Source of the DNA: Mycolicibacterium arenosum
GTDB lineage: Bacteria; Actinomycetota; Actinomycetes; Mycobacteriales; Mycobacteriaceae
NCBI RefSeq assembly: GCF_024320865.1
Contig: NZ_JANDBD010000011.1
Span: 186,001 to 250,000, forward strand
Length of the DNA stretch: 64,000 bases
Direction of reading: 5' to 3'
Notes under the pieces: model-generated
The model's input: only the letters and a program-made list of their open reading frames with translations
Told to the model about the DNA's origin: nothing
Database searches by the model: none
Position numbers and translations under genes: made by a program
Shown here: positions 26,613-36,200 of the stretch, one piece after another
Layout: each line of letters opens with the position of its first letter
How positions within the stretch are numbered: the stretch's first letter is position 1

Positions 26613-27494
26613 GTGACCATGCCCGCCACCGAATCCGGTGGCGGGCATGTTCGTCTGCGGCTCGACGTCTCCTACGACGGAACCGATTTCGCGGGGTGGG
26701 CCGCGCAGACGGGGCAACGCACCGTCGCGGGTGCGATCGACGACGCGCTGTCGAGGGTGTTCCGCACGCCGATCGTCACCAGGGCGGCGGGCCGCACCGA
26801 CGCCGGGGTGCACGCGACGGGCCAGGTCGCGCACGTCGACGTGCCCACCGAGGCCGTCTCGCTCGCCTACCCGCGTATGCAGCGTGTCGGTGAGCCGGAG
26901 TTCCTGGCGCTGGTACGACGGCTGGCCAAGCTGCTCACCGATGACGTCAGGGTCCGTGAGATCACCCGTGCACCAACGGGATTCGACGCGCGTTTCTCGG
27001 CATTGCGCAGGCACTACGAGTACCGGTTGTCGACTGCCCCATTCGGCGCCGAGCCCGCCGTTGCGCGCTTCGTCACCGCCTGGGGCCGGCCCCTCGATCT
27101 CGACGCAATGCGTGCGGCATCACGGGAACTACTGGGGCTGAACGACTTCGCCGCGTTCTGCCGACCACGCGAGGGAGCGACGACGATCCGCGATCTGCAG
27201 CGGCTCGACTGGGAGCGCGACGGTCACGCGATCACGGCGTACGTCACGGCGGACGCGTTCTGCTGGTCGATGGTGCGCTCGCTGGTCGGCGCACTGTTGG
27301 CGGTGGGGGAGGGTCGGCTGGATCCCGCGTGGTGTGCCGGACTGCTTTCGCAGACGTCGCGATCGAGCGCGTTCTCGGTCGCGCCGGCGCGGGGGTTGAC
27401 GCTGGTGGGCGTCGACTACCCGGCCGATGACGAGCTGTCGGCCCGTACCTCGGTGACGCGGGACGTGCGCACCGCCGACGACGTCGAGCGTTAG
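26613..27494 (+). CDS. truA: tRNA pseudouridine(38-40) synthase
   Basis: 293 aa. Isomerises uridines in the anticodon arm; catalytic Asp in RAAGRTDAGVHATGQVAHV, typical DVSYDGTDFAGWAAQ at the N-terminus and FCWSMVRSLVGALL towards the end. Starts possible at GTG 26613 or ATG 26619; no in-frame start follows soon after. Both lie at or inside a 13-bp perfect hairpin (26619-26648), so initiation may be limited by RNA structure. Last gene of the ribosomal-protein operon. Confidence 0.93.
   Translation: MTMPATESGGGHVRLRLDVSYDGTDFAGWAAQTGQRTVAGAIDDALSRVFRTPIVTRAAGRTDAGVHATGQVAHVDVPTEAVSLAYPRMQRVGEPEFLALVRRLAKLLTDDVRVREITRAPTGFDARFSALRRHYEYRLSTAPFGAEPAVARFVTAWGRPLDLDAMRAASRELLGLNDFAAFCRPREGATTIRDLQRLDWERDGHAITAYVTADAFCWSMVRSLVGALLAVGEGRLDPAWCAGLLSQTSRSSAFSVAPARGLTLVGVDYPADDELSARTSVTRDVRTADDVER
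26619..26648 (+). terminator. Perfect hairpin between rplQ and truA, overlapping the truA start
   Basis: ATGCCCGCCACCG / CGGTGGCGGGCAT, 13-bp stem with an AATC loop, starting 14 bp after the rplQ stop. It could end part of the ribosomal transcripts or hide the truA initiation region. There is no long T tract (GTTCGTCT follows). Confidence 0.6.
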
Positions 27495-27507
27495 GTGCGT
27501 GCCGAGC

Positions 27508-29473
27508 CCTAGCACTGTGGTGTGACATGAAAGGTGTTGTGGGTCTGAGCTATCCACAGTCGCTGGTTGATCCACAGGGTGGGGGTGGACTTGTGGTTTC
27601 GGGGGGTGGACGCCGGTAGTGTCGAAAGCGTGTTCGATCAGTTCACCGCCGCCGTGGCGGCCGCCCGCACCCCCGGCCAACGGGTCCGCGCGCAGGCGAT
27701 GCTGGAGAACGCCGCGTGCGCGGCGCGGCTGTCCTCGATGGCCGATCTGCTCGAGCAGGCCCACCGCGCCTCCGGGTCGGCCGACCGCGACCGGTGGCGC
27801 TGCGACAACTGGGCCTCGGTGTGCGCCCAGATCGGCGCCGCGCAGACCCTGACCGCGGGCATGGTCAACAGTCTGCTGACCCACGCGGTCGTCCTGCGCG
27901 AGAAACTCCCGAAGGTCGGGGCGGTCTTCGCCGAGGGTCTGATCACCTACCTGCTGGTGCGCACCATCTGCCGGCGCACCGCGCTGGTCAAGGACCCCGC
28001 CGCGCTGGCCGCGATCGACGCCGAGCTGGCCGCCGAACTCAGGGGCTGGGGTGCGAAGTCACTGGATCAGACCGACGCCGACATCGACGCCCTGATCCTG
28101 CGTCACGACCCGCACGCGCTGCGCCGCGTGCAGGACGTCGTGCGTTCCACCGGCGTCAGCGTGGACACCGAGAAGGCCACCGGGGTGTCCCGCATCGAGG
28201 CGACGGTGGAGGCGACTGACGGGGCGGCGTTCGAGCGGCGCGTCGAGCTGCTGGCCCGCACCGTGTGCGACCGCGATCCCCGCACCGCCGATCAACGCCG
28301 CGCGGCGGCGGTCGGGGCGATGGGCTTCGGCTGGGACCGGCTGCCCTGCATGTGCGAGACCGACGGCTGCGCCGCGGCGAGCCGACCGGCCGTCGGCGGG
28401 GTCGTCATCCACGTCATCACCCGCCGCGACACCCTCGACGGCGCCACCGACGACGAGCCGGACACCGAACCCGAACCACCCACCGCACCGGAGCATCCGG
28501 AGGAGCGGTTCGACGTCGACCCCCAACCTCCCGACGACGGCGACGAACCACGACCCGACCCCGAATTCGACGTCGAAACCGATTCGCCGAATGGTGAATC
28601 CGGGTCGGCGACCGGTCACGGTTCGCCGCAGGCCCGTTACGGGGATCAGTCGTCCCGCGAGGGCACCGGCGAGTCCACGGCCGATCCGGTGTGCGACCCC
28701 GAGCCTGAGAGCAGCGCGCCGAGTGACGAATCCGAGCCCGCCGACGTTCCCACCGGGGATCTGACCGCTCAGCGCCGCGGCCTGGTCGGTGAGCAGCCGC
28801 GGATGCTGCCCAAACCGTTGCGCGAGTACACCATCACCGAACTCGTCGACGAGGTCAGCGCCGACCGCGGCCAGCACTGCCCCGCCTCACCGGGAATCGT
28901 CCTGGGCGGCCCGGTGCTGCCGGCACCGGTGATCGCGCGGCTGGCGATGCACGCCACCGTCACGGACCTGATCCATCCGGGTCACGCCCCACCGAACCGC
29001 GCTACCGGCCCTCCCGACAACTCGCCGACTTCGTCAAAGCACGCGATCTGAGGTGCCGACAGCCCGGCTGCACCCGCGACATCGACGACCTCGACCACAC
29101 CATCCCCTACCCGTGGGGGCCGACGTGCGCGTCGAACCTGGCCGGGTTCTGCCGCGAGCACCACCTGCTCAAGACGTTCTTCCCCGGCTGGTCCAGCGTG
29201 CAGTACCCCGACGGGCGGATCGTGTTCACCGACCCCGACGGCCAGAGCTCCACCAGCTATCCGGGCAGCCGACTGCTCTTCGGTGAACTCTGCGAACCCA
29301 CCGCACCGGCCGCCACCCGCGGGAGTCCGCCACCGAAACACGCCGCGGGCCTGACCATGCCCACACGCGCGATCACCCGAAAACAGGCCCGCGCCAAGCG
29401 CATCGACGACGAACGCGAACGCAACACGCCCTGGGCCGAGCAGTACCTCCGCGACAGCATCCCACCGTTCTAG
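27508..29473 (+). repeat. REP13E12-like element, copy B
   Basis: Starts with CCTAGCAC as in copy A and has the same ~120-bp leader with TATCCACAG and ATCCACAGGG boxes. Ends at the stop of its gene, where TAG overlaps the cutinase stop on the other strand (CTAG). Placed between truA and the cutinases. Confidence 0.6.
27630..29473 (+). pseudogene. DUF222/HNH endonuclease-like gene, copy B, frameshifted
   Basis: Same family as the copy at 6-7.7 kb. The DUF222 part and acidic linker read in one frame from GTG 27630 to a stop at 29051. The HNH part (CRQPGCTRDIDDLDHTIPYP, FCREHHLLKTFFPGW) continues in another frame to 29473. Comparison with copy A shows HAPPEPRYRPSR there versus HAPPNRATGPPD here, explained by loss of one G near 28994. 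The nuclease domain is thus cut off unless frameshifting or a sequence error is involved. The linker is longer than in copy A. Confidence 0.8.
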
Positions 29474-30135
29474 ACGCGGCCCGCCACGAAATCGGCCGCC
29501 TGGTTGACCATGCCCGCGTCGATGTACGCCGTCGCCGCGTGGTCGGTCCAGTTCTCCTCCCAGGTGTTCGGGTCGGCGGGGTTGCAGATCGGGTCGGCGC
29601 CGTGGCACAGCTCGATCGTCCGCTCGCGGTACACCGGACTGAAGGTGCCGATGGGTCCGGCCCACGCACTGCCGTTGCCGAAGACGGCGACCGCGGCGAT
29701 GTGCCGTTCCATATCGCCCGGCAGCGGGTTCTTGAACCCGAAGAACGAGAACGGCAGCGCCAGCACCACATCCGTCACCGCGGCGCCGAGCGAGTAGCCG
29801 CCGAGGACGATCCTGGTGTCTGGGCAGTTGGCCGCCGTGTTCTGCACCCGCTGGCTCATGTCGTTGGCGCCGATGTCGATCTGGTTGTCCGCGGGATACT
29901 GGACGGCGTACTGCGACACGTTCTTGCCCGTCTTGGAGCGCAGCGCTCTGATGAAGGCGTTGCCGATCTGGCCGGGGCCCGCGGGCTCGAGCCGCCCGCG
30001 CGCGAAGATCACCTCGACGTCGGAGCAGGCCGCGGACGCGGTGGGGACCCCGTGGCCGACGACTGCCGGGGCGACGAACAGGAAGCTCGCGACGAGCGTG
30101 ATGACGAGTGACGCGGTGACTGGGCGGCGGCTCAC
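29470..30135 (-). CDS. Secreted cutinase-family esterase, copy 1
   Basis: 221 aa. Signal peptide ending PTASA, mature start ACSDVEVIFARGRLEP. Nucleophile Ser in GGYSLGAAV, paired Cys in ELCHGADPICNPAD and the late Asp/His region TWEENWTDHAATAYID. Cutinase-like serine esterases of mycobacteria act on lipids and esters outside the cell. The Gly-Tyr-Ser-Leu-Gly version differs from the GYSQG of its two neighbours. Corresponds in position to the Rv3451/Rv3452 genes. Confidence 0.88.
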   Translation of the reverse strand: MSRRPVTASLVITLVASFLFVAPAVVGHGVPTASAACSDVEVIFARGRLEPAGPGQIGNAFIRALRSKTGKNVSQYAVQYPADNQIDIGANDMSQRVQNTAANCPDTRIVLGGYSLGAAVTDVVLALPFSFFGFKNPLPGDMERHIAAVAVFGNGSAWAGPIGTFSPVYRERTIELCHGADPICNPADPNTWEENWTDHAATAYIDAGMVNQAADFVAGRV

Positions 30136-30192
30136 GAAATCGACTCTAGCCGAACGATTTGCCGCCGCCGAGGTTACGACGATTACCCGCGG

Positions 30193-30864
30193 TTAGAGCA
30201 AACCGGCGATGAAGTTGGCTGCGTTGTCGGTCGGTCCGCCGGCGTACGCGCGATGGGCCGCCACGTCCTCACCGCTGGTGCAGACCGGGTCGCCACCGTT
30301 GCACAGGTCGATCGACCGTCCGCCCCACACCGGGCTGGTCGTCAGCGGGAGACCCAGTTTCGCCGAGGGATTGCCGAACACGGCCAGACCCGCCACGAAG
30401 TCCGGGGTGTTGGGCGGCAACGGGCTGTTGAACCCGATCGCCGGAATCGGCACTGCGGCGATGACGTCGATGACCGCGGCACCCTGCGAGTAGCCGCCGA
30501 GAACCAGGCGGGTGTTGGGGCAGGAGTTCATCATGAACTGGATGTGGCCGCTGGCGTCGTTGGCCCCGCTCGCCGCGGCGAGGAAGTCGTAGCTCGCCGG
30601 GTAGTTGACGGCGTAGGCGCCGACCGACCGGCCGCCGACTTTGCCGCGGAGTTGGTCGACGAACGTACCGCCGACGACGCCGAGTCCGGGAGCCTCGTTG
30701 GTGCCGCGCGCGAACACGACCTCGATATCGGGGCAGTCGGCGTTGGCGGTTCCGAGTCCGCCAACGGCGTTCGGCGATAGAACCGGAAGGAGAACGGCCG
30801 CGGAGGCCGTTACGAAGGCGGTAGTCGTTGCAAGGGCGAGGCGGCGCAGTCGGCTGAACGTCAC
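30193..30864 (-). CDS. Secreted cutinase-family esterase, copy 2
   Basis: 223 aa. Signal peptide followed by ADCPDIEVVFARGTNEAPG; nucleophile in GGYSQGAAVIDV; DLCNGGDPVCTSGED carries the catalytic Asp and a Cys; the His is in VAAHRAYAGG. GTG start at 30864. Tandem with two paralogues on the same strand, 57 bp from copy 1 and 25 bp from copy 3. Confidence 0.92.
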   Translation of the reverse strand: MTFSRLRRLALATTTAFVTASAAVLLPVLSPNAVGGLGTANADCPDIEVVFARGTNEAPGLGVVGGTFVDQLRGKVGGRSVGAYAVNYPASYDFLAAASGANDASGHIQFMMNSCPNTRLVLGGYSQGAAVIDVIAAVPIPAIGFNSPLPPNTPDFVAGLAVFGNPSAKLGLPLTTSPVWGGRSIDLCNGGDPVCTSGEDVAAHRAYAGGPTDNAANFIAGLL

Positions 30865-30889
30865 ACCGAATGATAACCGTTAAGACTGC

Positions 30890-31561
30890 CTAAACGAGTC
30901 CAGCAACGAAGCTCGCGCCCTGTTGCGCCAATCCAGAGCTCACGTAGTCACTGTGGGCAAACGGGTTGCGGCCGTCCGAGCAGATCGGGTCACCGTCTTT
31001 GCAGATGTCGATGGCCCTGCCGCCGAACTGCGAGTTGGTGATCGGGACCGAGAACTTGGCGGACGGGTTGCCGAAGACAGCGACGGCGGCGACGGACTGC
31101 GCGAGGTTGCTCGGCAGCGCCGGGGCGATCTCGCCGCCGAGTTTGTTGCCGAGCGGGGGAATGCCGCCGAGCATGTCGACCACCGCTGCGCCCTGCGAGT
31201 AGCCGCCGAGCACGATCCGCGTCGACGGGCATTGGCTGACCAGGTTCGCGATGTGATTGGTCGCATCCGCCGCGCCGTCGGCCGACGTCAGGAAGTCGAA
31301 GCTGGCCGGGTAGTTGACCGCGTAGGTGGTGACCGTTTGCCCGCCGACCTGCGAGCGCAGTGCGTCGGCGAACGCCTGCCCGACGTTTCCGAGATTCGGG
31401 GCGTCGTTGGTGCCGCGGGCGAAGACGACCTCGATGTCGGAGCACCCCGGCTCGGCGACGGCCGGGGGAGCTGCCACGACGGTCGCCGCACAACCGAGTG
31501 CCGATGCGATCGCTCCGAGCCGGGCGGTGAATCTGAGCAGTGTCACGTAGCCCATCTTCAC
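30890..31561 (-). CDS. Secreted cutinase-family esterase, copy 3
   Basis: 223 aa from a GTG, or 221 from an ATG at 31555. Signal peptide, then GCSDIEVVFARGTNDAP; GGYSQGAAVVDM nucleophile; ICKDGDPICSDGRNPFAH with Asp and His. Closest in layout to copy 2. Transcribed ahead of copies 2 and 1, so probably the first gene of a three-gene unit. M. tuberculosis has two cutinases here. Confidence 0.92.
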   Translation of the reverse strand: MKMGYVTLLRFTARLGAIASALGCAATVVAAPPAVAEPGCSDIEVVFARGTNDAPNLGNVGQAFADALRSQVGGQTVTTYAVNYPASFDFLTSADGAADATNHIANLVSQCPSTRIVLGGYSQGAAVVDMLGGIPPLGNKLGGEIAPALPSNLAQSVAAVAVFGNPSAKFSVPITNSQFGGRAIDICKDGDPICSDGRNPFAHSDYVSSGLAQQGASFVAGLV

Positions 31562-31592
31562 ATATCGGAATCAGCTACGACGAACTGTTTGC

Positions 31593-32600
31593 TCAGAGCA
31601 CCCGACCGTCGGGTGGCGCCTCGGGCCAGCTCGCGCGCTCGACCTGCTCGCTGCGGTCACCCTGACGCGCGAGCGCTAGCCCGGCCAGCACGACAACTCC
31701 GCCGATGGCCTGGGTGATCGTCATCGCCTCACCCAGCATGGCCCAGGCGGCCAGCACCGCGAACAGCACCTCGGCCAGCCCGACGAGCGAGGCGAACCGC
31801 GGCCGCAGTCGGGCGATGCCCATGATGCCGAGTGTGTAGGCCATCGCCGTTGGGATCAGCGCGAGCGCGACGACGGGCACGATCCACGAGGTGGTCCACC
31901 CCGCGATGACGGCGTCGTTCGTGGTGAAGGTCATCGGCATGACGCCGGAGAAGCCGAGCAGCGCGACCGTGATCGCACCGACGAACAGACCGCTCGCGGC
32001 GAGCGTGATCGGATTGAGCCCACCGGCTTCACCGTCGCCGGAGGAGACGCGCGCGGACATGATGAAGTAGCAGGCCGCGCAGACGGCTGCCGCGAGGCCC
32101 CAGGTGACGCCTACCAGGTTTATGTGCGCGGCGGCGAACACGTTCAGCACCAACATGATTCCGGCGATGGCGACGACGACGCCGACGAGCGTCAGGTTGC
32201 TGGGGCGACTCCGGGTGGTGGCCCACACCCAGCCCACGACGAGCAGCGGGGAGGTGTACTCGAGCAGCAGGGCGACGCCGACCGAGAGGTGTGACACCGC
32301 GTTGAAGTAGCACCACTGCGCTCCCGCGACCGGGATGACGCCGTAGGCGAGCACGGTGCGCCAGTGCTGAAGGGCTTCGCGCACCCACCCGCGGTGTATC
32401 ACGGTGGCGAACACCGCCATCAGGAGGGCGCCGCCGGCGAGTCGTGCCGTGACGGCGGCGGTCGGCGACCAGCCGGTTTCGATCAGCGATTTGGCCAGTG
32501 GGCCGGAGAAGCCGAAGGTGAGCGCGGAAGCGACGGCGAACGCCAGTCCGAGCCGGAACCGGTTGGCCGAGGCGGTGCGGGGTTCCAGTTGTGCGGTCAC
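31593..32600 (-). CDS. EamA-family (DMT) membrane transporter
   Basis: 335 aa with about ten hydrophobic helices and two EamA halves (for example FAVASALTFGFSGPLAKSLI and the second half from GVTWGLAAAVCAACYFIMSA). Such carriers export metabolites or amino acids. The GTG at 32600 was chosen for its GGAGG box (CTGGAGGTGGC) and because it removes a non-hydrophobic leader. It is divergent from a CGNR regulator 79 bp away, which likely controls it. Substrate unknown. Confidence 0.87.
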   Translation of the reverse strand: MTAQLEPRTASANRFRLGLAFAVASALTFGFSGPLAKSLIETGWSPTAAVTARLAGGALLMAVFATVIHRGWVREALQHWRTVLAYGVIPVAGAQWCYFNAVSHLSVGVALLLEYTSPLLVVGWVWATTRSRPSNLTLVGVVVAIAGIMLVLNVFAAAHINLVGVTWGLAAAVCAACYFIMSARVSSGDGEAGGLNPITLAASGLFVGAITVALLGFSGVMPMTFTTNDAVIAGWTTSWIVPVVALALIPTAMAYTLGIMGIARLRPRFASLVGLAEVLFAVLAAWAMLGEAMTITQAIGGVVVLAGLALARQGDRSEQVERASWPEAPPDGRVL

Positions 32601-32630
32601 GATGCCACCTCCAGTACGCTGAACTGCACT

Positions 32631-32647
32631 GTAATGAGTAAAATTAC
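32631..32647. promoter_or_regulatory. Inverted repeat between EamA and CGNR genes, candidate operator
   Basis: GTAAT-N7-ATTAC in the 79-bp divergent spacer, in a locally A/T-rich patch. Suitable for a dimeric regulator such as the neighbouring CGNR protein; arms are short, so support is modest. Confidence 0.35.
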
Positions 32648-32679
32648 GATTGGTCATGACGCTATCGCCGAGAGGAGTC

Positions 32680-33240
32680 ATGAGTCAAATGATTTTCAGT
32701 CATGACACCGAGCTCACGCTCCGGGCTGCGTGTGTCCTGGTCAACACCGATCGCGTCGACGGCGAGCAACTCGGCACCCTCAAACCCCTCGACGAGTACC
32801 TGGACGGCTTCGGCTGGACCGGCAGGCGGGACAGGGACGACGCCGAGCTCGCCTCGGTGCATCGGCTCCGCGAACGCCTCGGCAAGATCTGGGCCGTCGC
32901 CGACGACGAGGAGCGCGTGGTCGGTCAGGTCAACGCGTTACTCAGCGACACGAAGGCGTCGCCGTGGCTGACCCGTCACGCCGAGATGCCCGAGTGGCAT
33001 CTGCATCTGGCGTCGATTCACGATCCGCTGTGGCAGCGCATGGGCGCCGAGATGGCGATGGCGCTGGCCGACCTCATCCGAGCCGGCGAACTGCGCAGGC
33101 TCAAGATCTGCGAAGCGCCGGACTGCGAGGCCGTGCTCGTCGACCTGTCGCGTAACCGTTCGCGGATGTTCTGCGACACCGGCAATTGCGGCAATCGGCA
33201 GCACGTCGCGGCCTATCGAGAGCGCCGCGCGAAGGGGTAG
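32680..33240 (+). CDS. CGNR zinc-finger transcriptional regulator
   Basis: 186 aa. N-terminal ABATE-type stress-sensing region and C-terminal CGNR zinc finger: CEAPDCEAVLVDLSRNR, then RMFCDTGNCGNRQHVAAYRERR, supplying the four Cys and the CGNR signature. ATG 32680 follows a GAGAGGAGT box. Placed divergently from the EamA transporter, a common arrangement for local control. Confidence 0.88.
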   Translation: MSQMIFSHDTELTLRAACVLVNTDRVDGEQLGTLKPLDEYLDGFGWTGRRDRDDAELASVHRLRERLGKIWAVADDEERVVGQVNALLSDTKASPWLTRHAEMPEWHLHLASIHDPLWQRMGAEMAMALADLIRAGELRRLKICEAPDCEAVLVDLSRNRSRMFCDTGNCGNRQHVAAYRERRAKG

Positions 33241-33249
33241 TGGTCCGGT

Positions 33250-36200
33250 TCAGTCGGGCTGAACGTTCGACTCCTCGTGCTGTGCTACAGCTTCACTGAT
33301 TCGCGCATGAGCTGTGCCGAAGTGCCTAGTGGTGGAGGAAGTGACGGCTGTTGCGGGCGGAGCCTGGAACAGGCTGGCGAGATCGTTGGACGTTATGAAG
33401 CTTCTGTCCTCGTGGAGCGCAGGCGACAGGTTGTACTTCGAGAGGTCCATGACGGGGCCGACAGTCACCACGCCGATCTCACGGTCGGTTCCCATGCTGC
33501 CGTCGCCGATTTCGGCGTTCTGCAGGCGTCCTGGCGCTGACGGCTGAAGCTCCGCCGCGCGCTCTCCGCCCAGCAGCGAGCTCCGCGACATCTTGATGAT
33601 CTCTTGCGGAGGCGTGGCGCCCGATGCCGCGGATGTGCTGTACAGGCTGGGACCTTCACCTGTCGGAAGGCGCGTGCTTCCGCGTTCGTTCTGTCCACGT
33701 TCGTGCTTGGGTGGTGTCGGCGGCGCAGGCGGCGTGAGTGCGGTGGACGGCGTAGACGCAGTATCGCGATGGGTGTGTGGTTCCGGGGACTTGACCAGGT
33801 CCTCGTAATTGGCGTTGGGGTCGCCGATCTGACCGCCACCCCTGGGGTCGACGGCGTTCTGCCGCCTGTCAACGCGCGTGGGCGCCATGGCCGACGGCGA
33901 CTGCGCCGGCGCGGCCCTGTTCCCGTGCGGGGGCTGAGGCGACGCCGGTGCCAGCGGGGTACCGACCGAGTTCTCGAGGTACTGGCGCCACGCCTGGAGA
34001 TAGCTGAAGAGTTGTTGGCTGTAATCGGCGGGCGCTGGCGGCAGCAATGAATTCTGGCCTTGTGCAAAAGGATTCGGTGGGGTGGGCTGACCCGTCGTCG
34101 CGCTTGTCAGCGGTTCCAATAACTGCCGCAATGCGTTCACGTACGTAGTCAGTTGTTGATTGTCATCGAAGGGCGACGGCATCATGGGGTGGCCTCCATT
34201 CGGTCCGGGGGGACTGCATTCGGGAGTTGAGACGGGCGGCGGAAACGGGCTGTCGAGCGGATGGGGTTGCGATCGCTCGCACCGGTCACCGTCCAGAATG
34301 CGGAGTTCTCTGGTCTCGGCGGGCTCGCGGTTCTCGATGTCGAAGACGTAGCAGTAATCGCCTGCGGGCGAGGGCATCCGGACCGGGCTGGAGAAACCCT
34401 GGTCGATGAAGCCGAAGGGGAACCGCCAGTTGAGCGATGTGTGCTCACGTCGGTCGGCACCGTTCGAGGTAACCCACACGTAGTGATCGAGGATGGCATT
34501 GACGGCATGACGCGCCGATTCGCCGGCCGCCTCCATTGACGTCATCCGGGTGAACGTCCTCGCCCAGGTGCCCGCGAAGACGACGGAGTTGTTGTGCACG
34601 AAGTAGCCGCCGTGGCGAGCCTGCCAGACGTTGCGCAACTCCAGATCGTCGAGCCACACGTCCTCGGGGGGAATGTCCTGCAGTGACGTGTTGTGCGGGT
34701 TCCACGGGTCGCGGCCGGGTCGGTTGTCCCAGTCGCCCACGATGGGAACGAGGTAGGGCGTGAGGTTGTGCGTCGCTCTGCCGCCGCCTTGTCCGGGACC
34801 ACCAGCCATGATCAGCCCTTGATCGAGGGCGTACCAGGACGGCCACGGCAGCAGCCCCTCCGGGGTGTTGTCCACGGTGTCCGTGACGGCGGCGGCGATC
34901 TGGCGCCAGACCTCAGCGGCGATTTCGTCGGCGGTGCAGTCGCGCGCTGCCTTTCCCAAATGGCTCGATACGGCGTTGAAGTCGCCGATGTCGACGGAGA
35001 GCACCGAAATGTGCCCGTCGCGAAGCAGTGTCGGTCGCTTCTCCCACATGCCGTGCTGGTTGATCGACGACAGTCCCCATTCCGAACCCGAGTAGTACAT
35101 GTGTCCGCGGATCAACTGGAACTCGGTGTCGAAGAAGTACTGGATACCCGCCAACGTCTGGAACCGATCCCAGGGTTTGCGACCCATCTCGTCCATCGCG
35201 TAGGGGTTGCGCCGCGCAGCGGACCGTGCGTGACCGGGGGTCAGAGGACCGTCGGACGGGGGAGCGAAGGTGGTGAAACCGTCGAGTTTGGCCGCGGCGC
35301 CACCGGTGCCCGACGCACGCATCGGTGCCGAAATCCGCTCGGCAGCAGGGGCGTCGACCGCGACCACCGTGTAATCCGGAGTCACAGTACTGCCGTCTGC
35401 CAGCGTGATCCGGACTCTCGGCCTTAGGTGTGGCGGTAGATCAGGCCGCGCGGCGAGCGGCTCGATGTGGTCGACTGAGCCGTGCACGAAACGCACGCCG
35501 AGGTTGACCAGGTGTCGGTACCAGTGGTCGAACCACGCTTCGGTGGTCGGCCCGTTGAGCACCCCGTCGGCTTTGTTATCCCGCCGGTCCAGCTGCAACT
35601 GCAGCTGCAGGAATGTCGTGATGTTCGTGCGGGCGTCGCCCCAGCGGGAGTCGAAAGCGGCAAGCACGCGCGGCATCTCGAGCAGGTACTTCTCGAACCT
35701 CGGTGAGTAGGTGATGCGCCGGGGATCACCCGGCTTGTCCCGACCCACGAAGAAGTCGTACGCCGAGATGTTCTGGAGTTCGGTGGCGCGACGCAGGGGG
35801 CTCGTGGCGAGGTAGCGCAGAATCCGGCTCAGGAACTTCGTGATGTCGTCGGACGTGAAGCCCAACTGTCTGAGTTGTTTGTTGACGTCTCGGCTTTCGA
35901 CCTGTGAGCGCGGTGCCTCTCTGGGGAAGACCAGGTTCTCGTGGCCCTTCAGCGTGGTGCCCTGCGTGATGACCCGCTTCACGTTGTCCATGACGGTCCG
36001 CGATGTCGCCTGCCAGGTGACGTCGCCGCGAGCTGAGGCGACCGGTTCGTATGTGGGTATGCGCTGGAACAGGTCCCAGGTGTGTAAGTAGTACGCGGGG
36101 AAGAACCGGAAGCCGTGCTCGCCGGCAATGGCGCGTCCGGGTGTCGGAGGCGTACCTCGTCGACCGGGGAACGGCCGGAGTTCGGCGGGGCTGCCGTCCT

